Shown here: positions 7,486 to 16,617 of the stretch, piece by piece
Layout: each line of letters begins with the position of its first letter
Numbering within the stretch: position 1 is the first letter of the stretch
Source of the DNA: Duganella sp. SG902
GTDB lineage: Bacteria > Pseudomonadota > Gammaproteobacteria > Burkholderiales > Burkholderiaceae_D
Length of the DNA: 64,000 nucleotides
Direction of reading: 5' to 3'
Assembly: GCF_013376005.1 (NCBI RefSeq)
Contig: NZ_JABMJK010000016.1
Coordinates: forward strand, 1-64,000
Made by a program: the position numbers and the translations under genes
The notes under the pieces: model-generated
What the model saw: the letters and a program-made list of their open reading frames with translations, nothing else
The model's database searches: none
Told to the model about the DNA's origin: nothing

Positions 7486-9885
7486 TTATTCTGCACTGGC
7501 AGCCGGCACGAGGATGTCGCGGTTGCCGTTCGATTGCATGGCGGAGACCACGCCGCTATTTTCCATTTGTTCCAGCAGGCGCGCCGCGCGGTTGTAGCCG
7601 ATGCGCAGATGGCGCTGCACCAGCGAGATCGAGGCGCGGCGGTTCTTCAGCACCACCTGCACCGCCTGGTCGTACATCGGATCGGCCTCGCCGCCGCCCT
7701 CGCCGGCCGCGGCGCCCTCGCCGCCGCCCTCGCCTTCCAGCGTGCCGCCCTCCAGGATGCCGTCGATATAGTCCGGCTCGCCGGTGGTCTTCAGGTGTTT
7801 CACCACGCGGTGCACCTCGTCGTCCGACACGAAGGCGCCGTGCACGCGGATCGGCAGGCCGGTGCCCGGCGGCATGTACAGCATGTCACCCATGCCCAGC
7901 AGCGTTTCCGCGCCCATCTGGTCCAGAATGGTGCGCGAGTCGATCTTGGACGACACCTGGAACGCGATCCGGGTCGGGATGTTGGCCTTGATCAGGCCGG
8001 TGATCACGTCCACAGATGGGCGCTGGGTCGCCAGAATCAAGTGCAGGCCGGCCGCCCGGGCTTTTTGCGCGATACGGGCGATCAGCTCCTCCACCTTCTT
8101 GCCGACCACCATCATCAGGTCGGCCAGCTCGTCGATGATGATGACGATGGTCGGCAGTTTTTCCAGCGGCTCCGGCGAATCCGGGGTCAGGCTGAACGGA
8201 TTCGGGATGTGTTCCTCGCGCTTCCTGGCCTCGGCGATCTTGGCGTTGTAGCCGGCCAGGTTACGCACGCCCAGCTTGGACATCAGCTTGTAGCGGCGCT
8301 CCATCTCGTTGACCGCCCAGTTCAGCGCGTGGCCGGCCTGGCGCATGTCGGTCACCACCGGCGCCAGCAGGTGCGGGATGCCTTCGTACACCGACATCTC
8401 CAGCATCTTCGGATCGATCAGGATCATGCGCACGTCTTTCGGATCGGCCTTGTACAGCAGCGACAGGATGGTGGCGTTGATGCCCACCGACTTGCCGGAG
8501 CCGGTGGTGCCGGCCACCAGCAGGTGCGGCATCTTGGCCAGGTCGGCCACCACCGGCTTGCCGGCGATGTCCTTGCCCAGCGCCACGGTCAGCGGCGAGG
8601 CGTTGTCGTTGTAGACCTTGGAGCCGACGATCTCGCTCAGGCGCACGATCTGGCGCTTCGGATTCGGCAGCTCCAGCGCCATGTAGTTCTTGCCCGGGAT
8701 GGTCTCGACCACACGGATCGAGGTCAGCGACAGCGAGCGCGCCAGGTCGCGCGCCAGGTTGACGATCTGGCTGCCCTTGACGCCGGTGGCCGGCTCGATC
8801 TCGTAGCGCGTCACCACCGGGCCCGGATAGGCCGCCACCACCTTGGCCTCCACGCCAAAGTCCGATAGTTTTTTCTCGATCAGGCGGCTGGTGAACTCCA
8901 GCGTCTCGATGGCGATGGTTTCCTGCGTTTCCGCCGCCTCATCCAGCAGCGAAAGCGCCGGCAGCGCCTCGTCGCCGCTGGCGCGCGGCAGGTCGGAGAA
9001 CAGGCTGGCCTGGCGTTCCTTCTCGACACGCTCGGACTTCACCACCGTCACCACCTGCGGCTCGACCTTGATCGGCGGCGCCGCCACCGGATGCTTCTCG
9101 ACGTGCTTGGCGCGCTCGTGCACCACCACCTCCTCGCGCTTGACGGCGGCCACCTCGCCCTGGCGGCGGTCCTCGCGGTACTGGTAGCGCTGCACGAACC
9201 AGTCGATGGCGTTCTCGATGCCGCCGCCGATGCGCTCGGCCACCGCCATCCACGACACGTGGAAGAACAGGCTGAAGCCCAGCCCGAACAGCAGCAACAG
9301 CAGCAGGGTGGCGCCGGTGAAGCCGAACGCCACGTGGGCCGAATGGCCGATCAGCTCGCCCAGCACGCCGCCCGAGCTGCGCGGCAGCTCGGCGTGGCTG
9401 GTCAGGGTGCGCAGGCGCAGGTATTCCAGCCCGACGCTGCCGATGAACAGCAGCACGAAGCCGATCGCGCGGATCAGGCCCTCCTGCGCGTGCTCCGGCT
9501 CCGGCTCGGTGGACAGCACGTATTTATGGGTCAGCCCGCGATAGCCCTTCCACACCACGCGCAGCAGGCAGAACGCCCACCACCAGGCGGAGATGCCGAA
9601 GATATACAGCAGCAGGTCGGACAGCCAGGCGCCGGCGCGGCCGCCGAGGTTGTGCACCTCGGGCACCAGCGTGCCGTGCGACCAGCCCGGATCCATCTTG
9701 TGATAACTGGCCAGGATCAGCACAAAATACGCGCCCAGCACGGCCAGCGCCAGCCAGCGCGCCTCCGACAGCAGCCGCACCAGCCGGTTCGGCAGCGGCT
9801 GGCGCTCGGTCGGCGTGCGCGTGTAGCCGGACGAAGCGGCCGGACTCACTTTTTGCGTGCGTTCCTGAACTTTTTTACTACTCAT
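7486..9885 (-). CDS. ftsK: DNA translocase FtsK
   Basis: Septum-anchored translocase that pumps chromosome ends and activates XerCD recombination at dif. The 799-residue product has an N-terminal membrane region (about four helices, residues ~40-200, first LALAVLGAYFVLILASY), then a short charged linker, then the motor. Walker A is AGTTGSGKS near residue 460 and Walker B IVIIIDELADLMMV. The C-terminal winged-helix gamma domain (residues ~735-799, with RASISLVQRHLRIGYNRAA) reads KOPS sites. It is far shorter than E. coli FtsK (1329 aa) because the linker is short, which is usual in betaproteobacteria. It is divergent from trxB. Confidence 0.97.
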   Translation of the reverse strand: MSSKKVQERTQKVSPAASSGYTRTPTERQPLPNRLVRLLSEARWLALAVLGAYFVLILASYHKMDPGWSHGTLVPEVHNLGGRAGAWLSDLLLYIFGISAWWWAFCLLRVVWKGYRGLTHKYVLSTEPEPEHAQEGLIRAIGFVLLFIGSVGLEYLRLRTLTSHAELPRSSGGVLGELIGHSAHVAFGFTGATLLLLLLFGLGFSLFFHVSWMAVAERIGGGIENAIDWFVQRYQYREDRRQGEVAAVKREEVVVHERAKHVEKHPVAAPPIKVEPQVVTVVKSERVEKERQASLFSDLPRASGDEALPALSLLDEAAETQETIAIETLEFTSRLIEKKLSDFGVEAKVVAAYPGPVVTRYEIEPATGVKGSQIVNLARDLARSLSLTSIRVVETIPGKNYMALELPNPKRQIVRLSEIVGSKVYNDNASPLTVALGKDIAGKPVVADLAKMPHLLVAGTTGSGKSVGINATILSLLYKADPKDVRMILIDPKMLEMSVYEGIPHLLAPVVTDMRQAGHALNWAVNEMERRYKLMSKLGVRNLAGYNAKIAEARKREEHIPNPFSLTPDSPEPLEKLPTIVIIIDELADLMMVVGKKVEELIARIAQKARAAGLHLILATQRPSVDVITGLIKANIPTRIAFQVSSKIDSRTILDQMGAETLLGMGDMLYMPPGTGLPIRVHGAFVSDDEVHRVVKHLKTTGEPDYIDGILEGGTLEGEGGGEGAAAGEGGGEADPMYDQAVQVVLKNRRASISLVQRHLRIGYNRAARLLEQMENSGVVSAMQSNGNRDILVPAASAE

Positions 9886-9970
9886 AGGTATTAAGGCAAT
9901 GCAATGTTAGCGGTCAGGAAATATTCCGATAACGGTATTCTAAGGCATAAGGCAACATCCGGCCCCACGA

Positions 9971-10000
9971 TTCATCCTGATTCCCTGCTTGCACTATAAT
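9971..10000 (+). promoter_or_regulatory. Candidate sigma-70 promoter of trxB
   Basis: A perfect -10 TATAAT at 9995-10000 has only a weak -35 (TTCATC at 9971-9976, 18-bp spacer). Transcription would start near 10007, giving an ~90-nt leader before the trxB ATG. The 212-bp gap to divergent ftsK otherwise shows nothing distinctive. Confidence 0.4.
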
Positions 10001-10097
10001 CTTGTATTGCTTGCGTGATTGCAATAGCGGCAGACCTTGCCGCCCTTGCTGGCGCCCCCACATTCGGATTAATCCAACATTATTGAAGAAACCTGCC

Positions 10098-11051
10098 ATG
10101 ACCACTCCTAAACATGCCCGTGTATTGATCCTCGGCTCCGGCCCAGCCGGCTACAGCGCCGCCATCTACGCCGCGCGCGCCAACCTGAAGCCGATGCTGG
10201 TGACCGGCGTCGAGCAAGGCGGCCAGCTGATGACCACCACCGACGTGGAGAACTGGCCGGCCGACCCGATGGGCGTACAAGGCCCGGACCTGATGCAGCG
10301 TTTCCTGCAGCACGCCGAGCGCTTCAACACCGACATCGTGTTTGACCACATCCACACCGTCAAGTTGCAGGAAAAACCGATCCGTCTGATCGGCGACAGC
10401 CATGAGTACACCTGCGACACCCTGATCATCGCCACCGGCGCCTCGGCCCAGTACCTGGGCCTGCCGTCGGAACAAGCCTTCATGGGCAAGGGCGTGTCGG
10501 CCTGCGCCACCTGCGACGGCTTCTTCTACCGCGGCCAGCAGGTGGCCGTGGTGGGCGGCGGCAACACCGCCGTCGAGGAGGCACTGTACCTGTCGAACAT
10601 CGCCACCAAGGTCACCCTGATCCACCGCCGCGACAAGTTCCGCGCCGAGGCCATCCTGATCGACCGCCTGAACGCCAAGGTCGCCGAGGGCAAGATCGAG
10701 ATCAAGTACAACCACACCCTGCATGAAGTGGTGGGCGACGACGGCGGCGTGACCGGCGTCAAGATCCAGTCGACCGAGACCGGCGCCATCACCGACGTCA
10801 GCGTGCACGGCCTTTTCATCGCGATCGGCCACAAGCCAAACACCGGCATCTTCGAAGGCCAGCTGGAAATGCACAACGGCTACATCAAGACCAAGACCGG
10901 CACCGAGGGCATGGCCACCGCCACCAGCGTGCCGGGCGTGTTCGCCGCCGGCGACGTGCAGGACCACATCTACCGCCAGGCCATCACCAGCGCCGGCACC
11001 GGCTGCATGGCCGCGCTGGACGCGCAGCGCTACCTGGAAGGCCAGGAGTAA
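10098..11051 (+). CDS. trxB: Thioredoxin-disulfide reductase
   Basis: Cytosolic NADPH-dependent flavoenzyme that reduces thioredoxin. The 317-residue product shows the FAD site ILGSGPAGYSAAIYAAR at the N-terminus, the redox-active pair CATCDG at ~136-141, the NADPH-binding GGGNTAVEEALYLS, and the terminal FAD motif GVFAAGDVQDHIYRQ. The length matches the family. The start MTTPKHARV is 32 codons inside a longer frame whose upstream part crosses the promoter. An Smr gene follows after 5 bp. trxB next to ftsK is conserved in enterobacteria too. Confidence 0.97.
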   Translation: MTTPKHARVLILGSGPAGYSAAIYAARANLKPMLVTGVEQGGQLMTTTDVENWPADPMGVQGPDLMQRFLQHAERFNTDIVFDHIHTVKLQEKPIRLIGDSHEYTCDTLIIATGASAQYLGLPSEQAFMGKGVSACATCDGFFYRGQQVAVVGGGNTAVEEALYLSNIATKVTLIHRRDKFRAEAILIDRLNAKVAEGKIEIKYNHTLHEVVGDDGGVTGVKIQSTETGAITDVSVHGLFIAIGHKPNTGIFEGQLEMHNGYIKTKTGTEGMATATSVPGVFAAGDVQDHIYRQAITSAGTGCMAALDAQRYLEGQE

Positions 11052-11056
11052 GCGCG

Positions 11057-11719
11057 ATGAAAGACTTCGCGGACCTGAAATCCCTGGGCAAGCAGCTCCG
11101 GGAACAGGCTGAGGCGCGCGCCGTCGCCGAGAAGGAGCGCGCCAAACAGGAAAAGCAGCAGGCGGTGGAAGCCAATATCTTCCAGACCGCGCTCGGCGGC
11201 GTCCAGCGCATGCCGGCCTCGGACCGCTACGTGCCGCCCAGCGTGCCGAAATCGGTGGCGCCGGAGGCCGCGCCCAAGCGCCAGCTGACGCAGGCCGAGG
11301 ATGACGCGCTGGTGCTGCGCGAATCGCTGTCCGACCTGTTTGAAGTCGATCATTACCTGGAGGACGATCCGGCGCTGAACTACGCGGCGCCGGGCGTCGG
11401 TCCGGACGTGATGAAGAAGATGCGCAAGGGCCATTGGCCGGTGCAGGACGAGCTGGACCTGCACGGCATGAACCGCGACCAGGCGCGCGACGCGCTGGGC
11501 GCCTTCCTGACCAAGGCACAGCAGCGCAACCAGCGCTGCGTGTGCGTGATCCACGGCCGCGGCTTCGGCTCGCGCGGCCAGGAGCCGGTGCTGAAGTCCA
11601 TGGTGCGCAGCTGGCTGGTGCAAAAAGGCGTGGTGGCGTTCTGCCAGGCGCGCAACCATGAGGGCGGCGAAGGCGCGCTGATCGTGCTGCTGCGCGCCGC
11701 CTTGCAGCCCAGCCGTTAA
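11057..11719 (+). CDS. Smr-domain protein (MutS2 C-terminal family)
   Basis: 220 residues. The N-terminal ~45 residues are a charged Lys/Arg/Glu/Gln helix (LREQAEARAVAEKERAK). The Smr domain occupies ~135-215, with the signature LDLHG at ~139-143 and the loop HGRGFGSRG. Stand-alone Smr proteins of this kind have DNA or RNA endonuclease/nicking activity in studied relatives; the substrate here is unknown. It starts 5 bp after trxB, implying one transcript. Confidence 0.88.
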   Translation: MKDFADLKSLGKQLREQAEARAVAEKERAKQEKQQAVEANIFQTALGGVQRMPASDRYVPPSVPKSVAPEAAPKRQLTQAEDDALVLRESLSDLFEVDHYLEDDPALNYAAPGVGPDVMKKMRKGHWPVQDELDLHGMNRDQARDALGAFLTKAQQRNQRCVCVIHGRGFGSRGQEPVLKSMVRSWLVQKGVVAFCQARNHEGGEGALIVLLRAALQPSR

Positions 11720-11784
11720 TCCCCTACCCGTCGGGCGGCGGCCATGTTAACCTATGGACATTGCCACCTTGTCCATAGAACTAC

Positions 11785-12420
11785 ATGAAGAGCGTCCCGA
11801 TTCCGCATGTCTCCCTGATCACCGTCATTGAGGTGGTGGCGATACTGGTTGGCGCACTATCGGGCTTCGTGGAGGCGCGCCGCAAGCGCATGGACATCGT
11901 CGGCGTCTTCACCGTCGCCTTCATCACCGCGTTCGGCGGCGGCACGCTGCGCGACATCCTGCTCGACAAGCGGCCGTTGTTCTGGGTGGCGCACCAGGAA
12001 TACGCGATCCTGATCTTCGTGCTGGCCCTGGTGGCGACGCCGCTGATGCGCACGGTGCGCCAGATCATCTCCGAACGAGTCATCGTGGTGGCGGACGCCA
12101 TCGGCCTCGGCCTGTTCGCGGTGGCCGGCGTGGCGCAGGCGCAGGCCGCGCACATGCCGATCTTCATCGCCTCGATGATGGGCGTGATCACCGGCATCTT
12201 CGGCGGCGTGCTGCGCGACATCGTCTGCAACGAAGTGCCGATGGTGTTCCGCGACGGCAAACCGTACGCCATCTGCGCCTTCTTCGGCGCCTGGCTCTAC
12301 ATCGGCCTGCAATACACCGACGTCTCCGACGACTTCGCGCTGTGGACCAGCGCCGCCTTCATCACCATCATCCGGCTGGTGACCTGGAAGTTCGAACTGC
12401 ACCTCCGCAGCCACCATTAA
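11785..12420 (+). CDS. TRIC-family trimeric cation channel protein (UPF0126/YicG-like)
   Basis: 211-residue inner-membrane protein with about seven hydrophobic helices. The family is an internal duplication, and both halves show the hallmark glycine/Arg-Asp motif: TAFGGGTLRDILL at ~54-66 and GIFGGVLRDIVCNEVP at ~139-154. Prokaryotic TRIC homologues conduct monovalent cations, mainly potassium, as trimers; a specific role here is not evident. It has its own 65-bp upstream gap after the Smr gene. Confidence 0.88.
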   Translation: MKSVPIPHVSLITVIEVVAILVGALSGFVEARRKRMDIVGVFTVAFITAFGGGTLRDILLDKRPLFWVAHQEYAILIFVLALVATPLMRTVRQIISERVIVVADAIGLGLFAVAGVAQAQAAHMPIFIASMMGVITGIFGGVLRDIVCNEVPMVFRDGKPYAICAFFGAWLYIGLQYTDVSDDFALWTSAAFITIIRLVTWKFELHLRSHH

Positions 12421-12422
12421 AC

Positions 12423-12683
12423 CGCAACACCGCCGACCAAGTCACCGACCAAGTCAGCGAGGATGTGGCTCGACTGTTACGCGCAGCTGAGAATGGTGAG
12501 CAGCCGCGCAGCGTTTTACAAGCTGCGCTGGGCCTGCGGCATACGCCCCATTTTCGTCAAGCATATTTGTTGCCCGCGCTAGCTGCTGGCTACTTGGAGA
12601 TGACCTTACCCAATCTGCCCAACAGCCGCCTGCAGCGCTATCGTCTCACTGCCAAGGGAAAACTATGGCTGCAAGTACATTGA
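12423..12683 (+). pseudogene. Orphan 3' fragment of a Fic-like C-terminal winged-helix gene
   Basis: About 87 codons are open from the TRIC stop codon onward. They read TDQVTDQVSEDVARLL, then LQAALGLRHTPHFRQAYLLP, LEMTLPNLPNSRLQRYRLT and a stop. This matches the C-terminal winged helix at the end of AlbA/HATPase-type ATP-binding proteins and some Fic proteins ('TPEVTPEV..ALGL..HFR..YL.PA..GLIEMTIPDKP.SRLQ.YRLT'). The catalytic N-terminal part is absent, and no start codon or ribosome binding site is present. The 5' part was evidently lost when the TRIC gene became its neighbour. Confidence 0.65.
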
Positions 12684-12695
12684 ACAGCAGTAGCA

Positions 12696-14123
12696 TTAGT
12701 CAGGAACACTTCCGGAAGCTGGGACACCGTAGCGGTCCGCCTGCACCGGGCCGCTGACGCCGTGGGTGCGGACGTCGGCGGTGATGGGCAGCATCTGTTT
12801 GTCCCAGGTCTCCCACTGCGCCTTCAGCTGCGCGAACACTTCCGGATGACGCTTGGCCAGATTGGCGCGCTCGCGCTGGTCCTTCACCACGTCGAACAGG
12901 AATTCGTTCTTGCCGATCTTCAGGTATTTCCAGTTGCCGGAGCGGATCGCGCGCTGGGCGTTAGCCTTATAGCGCCACAGCAGCGTGCGCTCGTTGCTCC
13001 GCGCCTGGCCCAGCAGGATGGGTAGCAGGTTCTGGCCATCGCTCGGGAACTTCGGATCGGGCGCGCCGCCGGCGGCGGCAAGCAGCGTCGGCAGCCAGTC
13101 CATCGAGATCGCCACCTGATCGCTCACCTGCCCCGCCTTCACCTTGCCCGGCCAGCGCACGATGGCCGGCACGCGGATGCCGCCTTCCAGCAGCTCGGTC
13201 TTCTGGCCGGTCAGCGGCCAGGTTTTCGAGAAACGCTCGCCGCCGTTGTCGCTGGTGAAGATGACGATGGTGTTCTCCGCCAGGCCTTTTTTCTCCAGCG
13301 CCGCCAGCACGCGGCCGATCGAGGCGTCCAGCGATTCGACCATGCGGCCATACGTCGCCAAGTCACCGCCGTCGTAGTGGAAGATGTTGTCGATGTTGCG
13401 CGAGATTTCCTCGTCGCCCGGTCCCTCCCACGGCCAATGCGGCGCGGTGTAGTGCAGCGACAGCAGGAAGGGCTTGCCGGCCTGCTGCTTGTTGACGAAG
13501 TCCACCGCGCGCGCGCCGAGCAGGTCGGTGTAGTAGCCGATCTGATGCACCGGCACCTCGCCTTCGTACAAGTCTTCCTTCACGTTCGGGCCGACGCCCG
13601 GCTTGTGGGTGAAGTAATCGATGGCGCCGCCGTAGTTGCCGAAGAAGCTGTCGTAGCCGCTTTTCAGCGGGCCGAAGGTGGGCAGGTAGCCGAGGTGCCA
13701 CTTGCCGATCAGCGCCGTGCCATAGCCCTGTTTCTTTAGCAGCGACGGCAGGGTCGGGTGCGATGGCGGCAGGCCGATGGTGTCGGACGCGCCGGCGATC
13801 GGCTCCTCCAGCCCGCCGCGCAGGCGGTACTGGTAGCGGCCGGTGATCAGCGCGAAGCGCGTGGCCGAGCACACCGCCGAGTTGGCGTAGGCCTGGGTGA
13901 AGCGGATGCCGTCGGCCGCCAGTCTGTCGAGGTGCGGCGTTTTGAAGTCGGTCTGGCCGTACACGCCAAGGTCGGCGTGGCCCAGGTCGTCGGCCAGGAT
14001 GAAGATGATGTTCGGCTGCTCCTTGCCGGCCGCCAGCGCGTTCGGCAGGTAATTGGCCAGCGCCAGCGCCGGCAGCGACTGGAGGACGCGGCGGCGGGCG
14101 CCGTTGATCTGATGCTTGGTCAT
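12696..14123 (-). CDS. Formylglycine-type sulfatase (arylsulfatase family), exported
   Basis: 475-residue type I sulfatase that hydrolyses sulfate esters with a formylglycine made from the Cys of CxP/AxR. Here the motif is CSATR, in NSAVCSATRFALITGRY near residue 80. Metal ligands are visible in IIFILADDLGHAD (~38-50) and IFTSDNGGERF, and the catalytic region in LIGKWHLGYLP. The N-terminus has RRRVLQSLPALALANYLPNALA, which looks like a Tat signal, so it probably acts in the periplasm. ATG 14123 has an AGGAGA site. It starts 14 bp after the TonB receptor and forms an operon-like unit with it and the sulfotransferase. Confidence 0.9.
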   Translation of the reverse strand: MTKHQINGARRRVLQSLPALALANYLPNALAAGKEQPNIIFILADDLGHADLGVYGQTDFKTPHLDRLAADGIRFTQAYANSAVCSATRFALITGRYQYRLRGGLEEPIAGASDTIGLPPSHPTLPSLLKKQGYGTALIGKWHLGYLPTFGPLKSGYDSFFGNYGGAIDYFTHKPGVGPNVKEDLYEGEVPVHQIGYYTDLLGARAVDFVNKQQAGKPFLLSLHYTAPHWPWEGPGDEEISRNIDNIFHYDGGDLATYGRMVESLDASIGRVLAALEKKGLAENTIVIFTSDNGGERFSKTWPLTGQKTELLEGGIRVPAIVRWPGKVKAGQVSDQVAISMDWLPTLLAAAGGAPDPKFPSDGQNLLPILLGQARSNERTLLWRYKANAQRAIRSGNWKYLKIGKNEFLFDVVKDQRERANLAKRHPEVFAQLKAQWETWDKQMLPITADVRTHGVSGPVQADRYGVPASGSVPD

Positions 14124-14137
14124 GCGGTGTCTCCTGT

Positions 14138-16525
14138 TTAGAAATCTGCGCGGGCGGTCAGGCCCAGCGTGCGCGGGGTGCCCAACACGGCGTTGTAGGC
14201 GCCAAAGCTGGTGTTCCACAAGCTGGTGTAGTACAGCTTGTCGAAGGCGTTCTTGGCCCACAACGACACGTCCCATTTGGCGCCGCCGGCCTTGAAGCGC
14301 GCGCCGGCCGACAGGTTGGTCAGGGCATACGCCGGAATCTTGGCATACTTCGATGCGTCCAGCGTGCCGAACACTTCGGTGCGGTACGAGGTGTTGGCGT
14401 TGAAGTAGCCTTCCACGCCGTCGGCCACGGCGTGCGCGAACTGCGCGTTCAGGCTGCTGGTCCAGCGCGGCGCGTTGACCAGCGCGGCGCGGCCGGACAG
14501 GTTGCAGGAGGTCGCCGTGATTTCAGGCGGGCATGGCGCGTTGGTGTACTTCAGGTATTTCACGTCGTTGAAGGCGGCGTTGGCCCCCAGCGTGAAGCCG
14601 CGCGCGACCAGGAAGGTGGTCTCCAGCTCGGCGCCACGGCTGCGCACGTCGCCGGCGTTGGTGATGTAGGAAGACTGCGTGGCTGGATCGTAGGCATTGT
14701 TCTGGTAGCCGCGCACGATGTTGGCGAACACGCTGGCGTTGACCTGGGCGCGGCGCTCCCAGAAGTTGCTCTTGATGCCGAGCTCGGCGTTGTTGGCCTT
14801 CTCGTTGTCGATCTTCAGCGAGGCGATGCCGGCCGCGCCCGGCACGGTCAGGTTGATGCCGCCCGACTTCTCGCCGTGCGACAGTGTTGCGTAGCCCAGC
14901 ACGTCGGCGTCGATCTTGTAGGCCAGCGTCAGCAGGCCGGACGGGCTCAGGTTGTTCAGCGTGATCTCGCCCGAATTGAAGGCGCCGTAGCGGGCGTTGC
15001 GCGAGGCCAGCGCCGCACCGGTCACGGCCGCGCCGCCGGTCGGCGCGTAGCGGATTTCGAAGGCGCGCTTGTCCTCATAGGTGGCGCGCAGGCCGGCCGT
15101 CAAATCCCATTTCGGATCGATGTGCCAGATCGACTGGCCAAACAGCGCGTAGCTGTTGACGCGCAAGTGGCCGTCGGCAAAGCTGGTGAGGTTGGACCAG
15201 GCGCCGCTCGGCGTGCCGTTGAACTTGTCCGCCAGCGGACCGTTGAACGTGAAGTTGGTGTTGTCCAGATTCTGATAGTAGTAGTACGCGCCCACCACGG
15301 ACTCGACCTCGCGCCCTTGCGGCGTGGCCAGACGCAGCTCTTGCGTGAACTGGCGGTGGCGCGCCAGCGCGCCGACGTTCAGGGTCACGGGCACATCGAG
15401 GCCATCGTCATTGCGCGGCGTGAAGTTCCAGAAACGGAAGGCACTGATCGACGTAAATTTGTAGTCGTTGTCCAGTTTCCAGTTGGCTTCCGCCGACAGG
15501 CCGCCCTGATGCACGCTGACGTGCGAGCCGCTGTCCAGATTCACCTGGCGGGCCGCCGGGTTGGTGATCGGATGCCCGCCAACGGCGGCGGCCTGCGTCA
15601 GCCAGCGGCCGCTCGGGCCGGCGCTGTAAAACACCATGGTGCCGTTGTTGGAATCCTCCTCGTTGTAGTCGGCGATCACGCGGGCGCTGAACTTGCTGTC
15701 CGGTTCCCACAGCAGTTGCGCGCGCACGCCCTGGCGGTCGCCGCCCTGCACGTCCTTGCCGTTGTAGATGTTCCTGATGTAGCCGCCCTCATGCGTTTTG
15801 TAGACCGACAGGCGGCCGGCCAGCGTGTCCGAGAACGCGCCGGAGATGCTGGCCTTGCCTTGCGCGTACTTGTCCTGGCCGGCCGAGACCGACGCCGTGT
15901 TCTCGCTGCGGAAGGTCGGCTGCTTGGTGGTGATGTTCAACACGCCGGCCGTGGTGTTCTTGCCGAACAGCGTGCCTTGCGGGCCGCGCAGCAGTTCCAG
16001 CTGTTGCACGTCCAGCGCGTCGAAGGCGGCCATGCCGGGCCGGGCCAGGTAGACGTTGTCCAGATACAGGCCGACGCTCCCCTCCAGCCCGTCGCTGGCG
16101 GTGTTGTTGCCGAGGCCGCGCACGGCGAAGCTCAGCTGGCGCGCGTGCACGAAGTTGACGGTGGTGCTGGGCAGCAGCTGCTGCAGATCCTGCACGCGGT
16201 AGACGCGGTTGTTCTCCAGCGATTTGTCGTCCAGCACGCTCATGCTGGTCGGCACGCTTTGCGAAGTCTCGTTGCGGCGGCGGGTGGACACGGTGACGCT
16301 GGCGATCACTTGCGCGACATCGGCGGCGACGGCGGCCGCGCCAGCGCCCTCTTGCGCGGCGTCGGCGATGGCTGCGCCCGGCGCCGCCGCGCTGGCCGAG
16401 ACGGCGGTATCCGAGATGGCGGCCACGGCCAGCGCGGCCGCGTTTTGCGCTTGCGCCGCTGGCGCGCAGGCCAAGGCGAATCCATAAGCCGCGGCGATGG
16501 CGGCGGCGAGTTTTTTGTGTTGCAT
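14138..16525 (-). CDS. TonB-dependent outer-membrane receptor
   Basis: 795-residue receptor. A signal peptide (about 1-26, ending AQA) is followed by an unusual Ala-rich stretch to ~70, then the TonB-box/plug start VTVSTRRRNETSQSVPTSM. The plug shows VRGLGNNTASDGLEGSVGLYLDNVYL and LRGPQGTLFGKNTTAGVLNI, typical of the large CirA/FyuA-like catabolic receptors. The C-terminus ends in Phe (LTARADF), as beta-barrels do. Lying between a sulfotransferase and a sulfatase, it probably imports the sulfated or aryl compound they act on; this is inference. Confidence 0.93.
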   Translation of the reverse strand: MQHKKLAAAIAAAYGFALACAPAAQAQNAAALAVAAISDTAVSASAAAPGAAIADAAQEGAGAAAVAADVAQVIASVTVSTRRRNETSQSVPTSMSVLDDKSLENNRVYRVQDLQQLLPSTTVNFVHARQLSFAVRGLGNNTASDGLEGSVGLYLDNVYLARPGMAAFDALDVQQLELLRGPQGTLFGKNTTAGVLNITTKQPTFRSENTASVSAGQDKYAQGKASISGAFSDTLAGRLSVYKTHEGGYIRNIYNGKDVQGGDRQGVRAQLLWEPDSKFSARVIADYNEEDSNNGTMVFYSAGPSGRWLTQAAAVGGHPITNPAARQVNLDSGSHVSVHQGGLSAEANWKLDNDYKFTSISAFRFWNFTPRNDDGLDVPVTLNVGALARHRQFTQELRLATPQGREVESVVGAYYYYQNLDNTNFTFNGPLADKFNGTPSGAWSNLTSFADGHLRVNSYALFGQSIWHIDPKWDLTAGLRATYEDKRAFEIRYAPTGGAAVTGAALASRNARYGAFNSGEITLNNLSPSGLLTLAYKIDADVLGYATLSHGEKSGGINLTVPGAAGIASLKIDNEKANNAELGIKSNFWERRAQVNASVFANIVRGYQNNAYDPATQSSYITNAGDVRSRGAELETTFLVARGFTLGANAAFNDVKYLKYTNAPCPPEITATSCNLSGRAALVNAPRWTSSLNAQFAHAVADGVEGYFNANTSYRTEVFGTLDASKYAKIPAYALTNLSAGARFKAGGAKWDVSLWAKNAFDKLYYTSLWNTSFGAYNAVLGTPRTLGLTARADF

Positions 16526-16564
16526 GTCAAGCTTTCATCTGAAAAATGGGCATGAGCGGCCCCG

Positions 16565-16588
16565 CGCGCCGGCATCCCCGCCGGCGCG
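16565..16588 (-). other. GC-rich hairpin between sulfotransferase and TonB receptor genes
   Basis: CGCGCCGGC (16565-16573) and GCCGGCGCG (16580-16588) pair perfectly around a 6-nt loop, 30 bp after the sulfotransferase stop. No T-run follows on the minus strand, so it is not a classical terminator. In a polycistronic message it could stabilise the sulfotransferase 3' end or lower expression of the receptor. Confidence 0.5.
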
Positions 16589-16617
16589 TTGTCGTTTATA
16601 AGAAGAGTTGTAGACGC

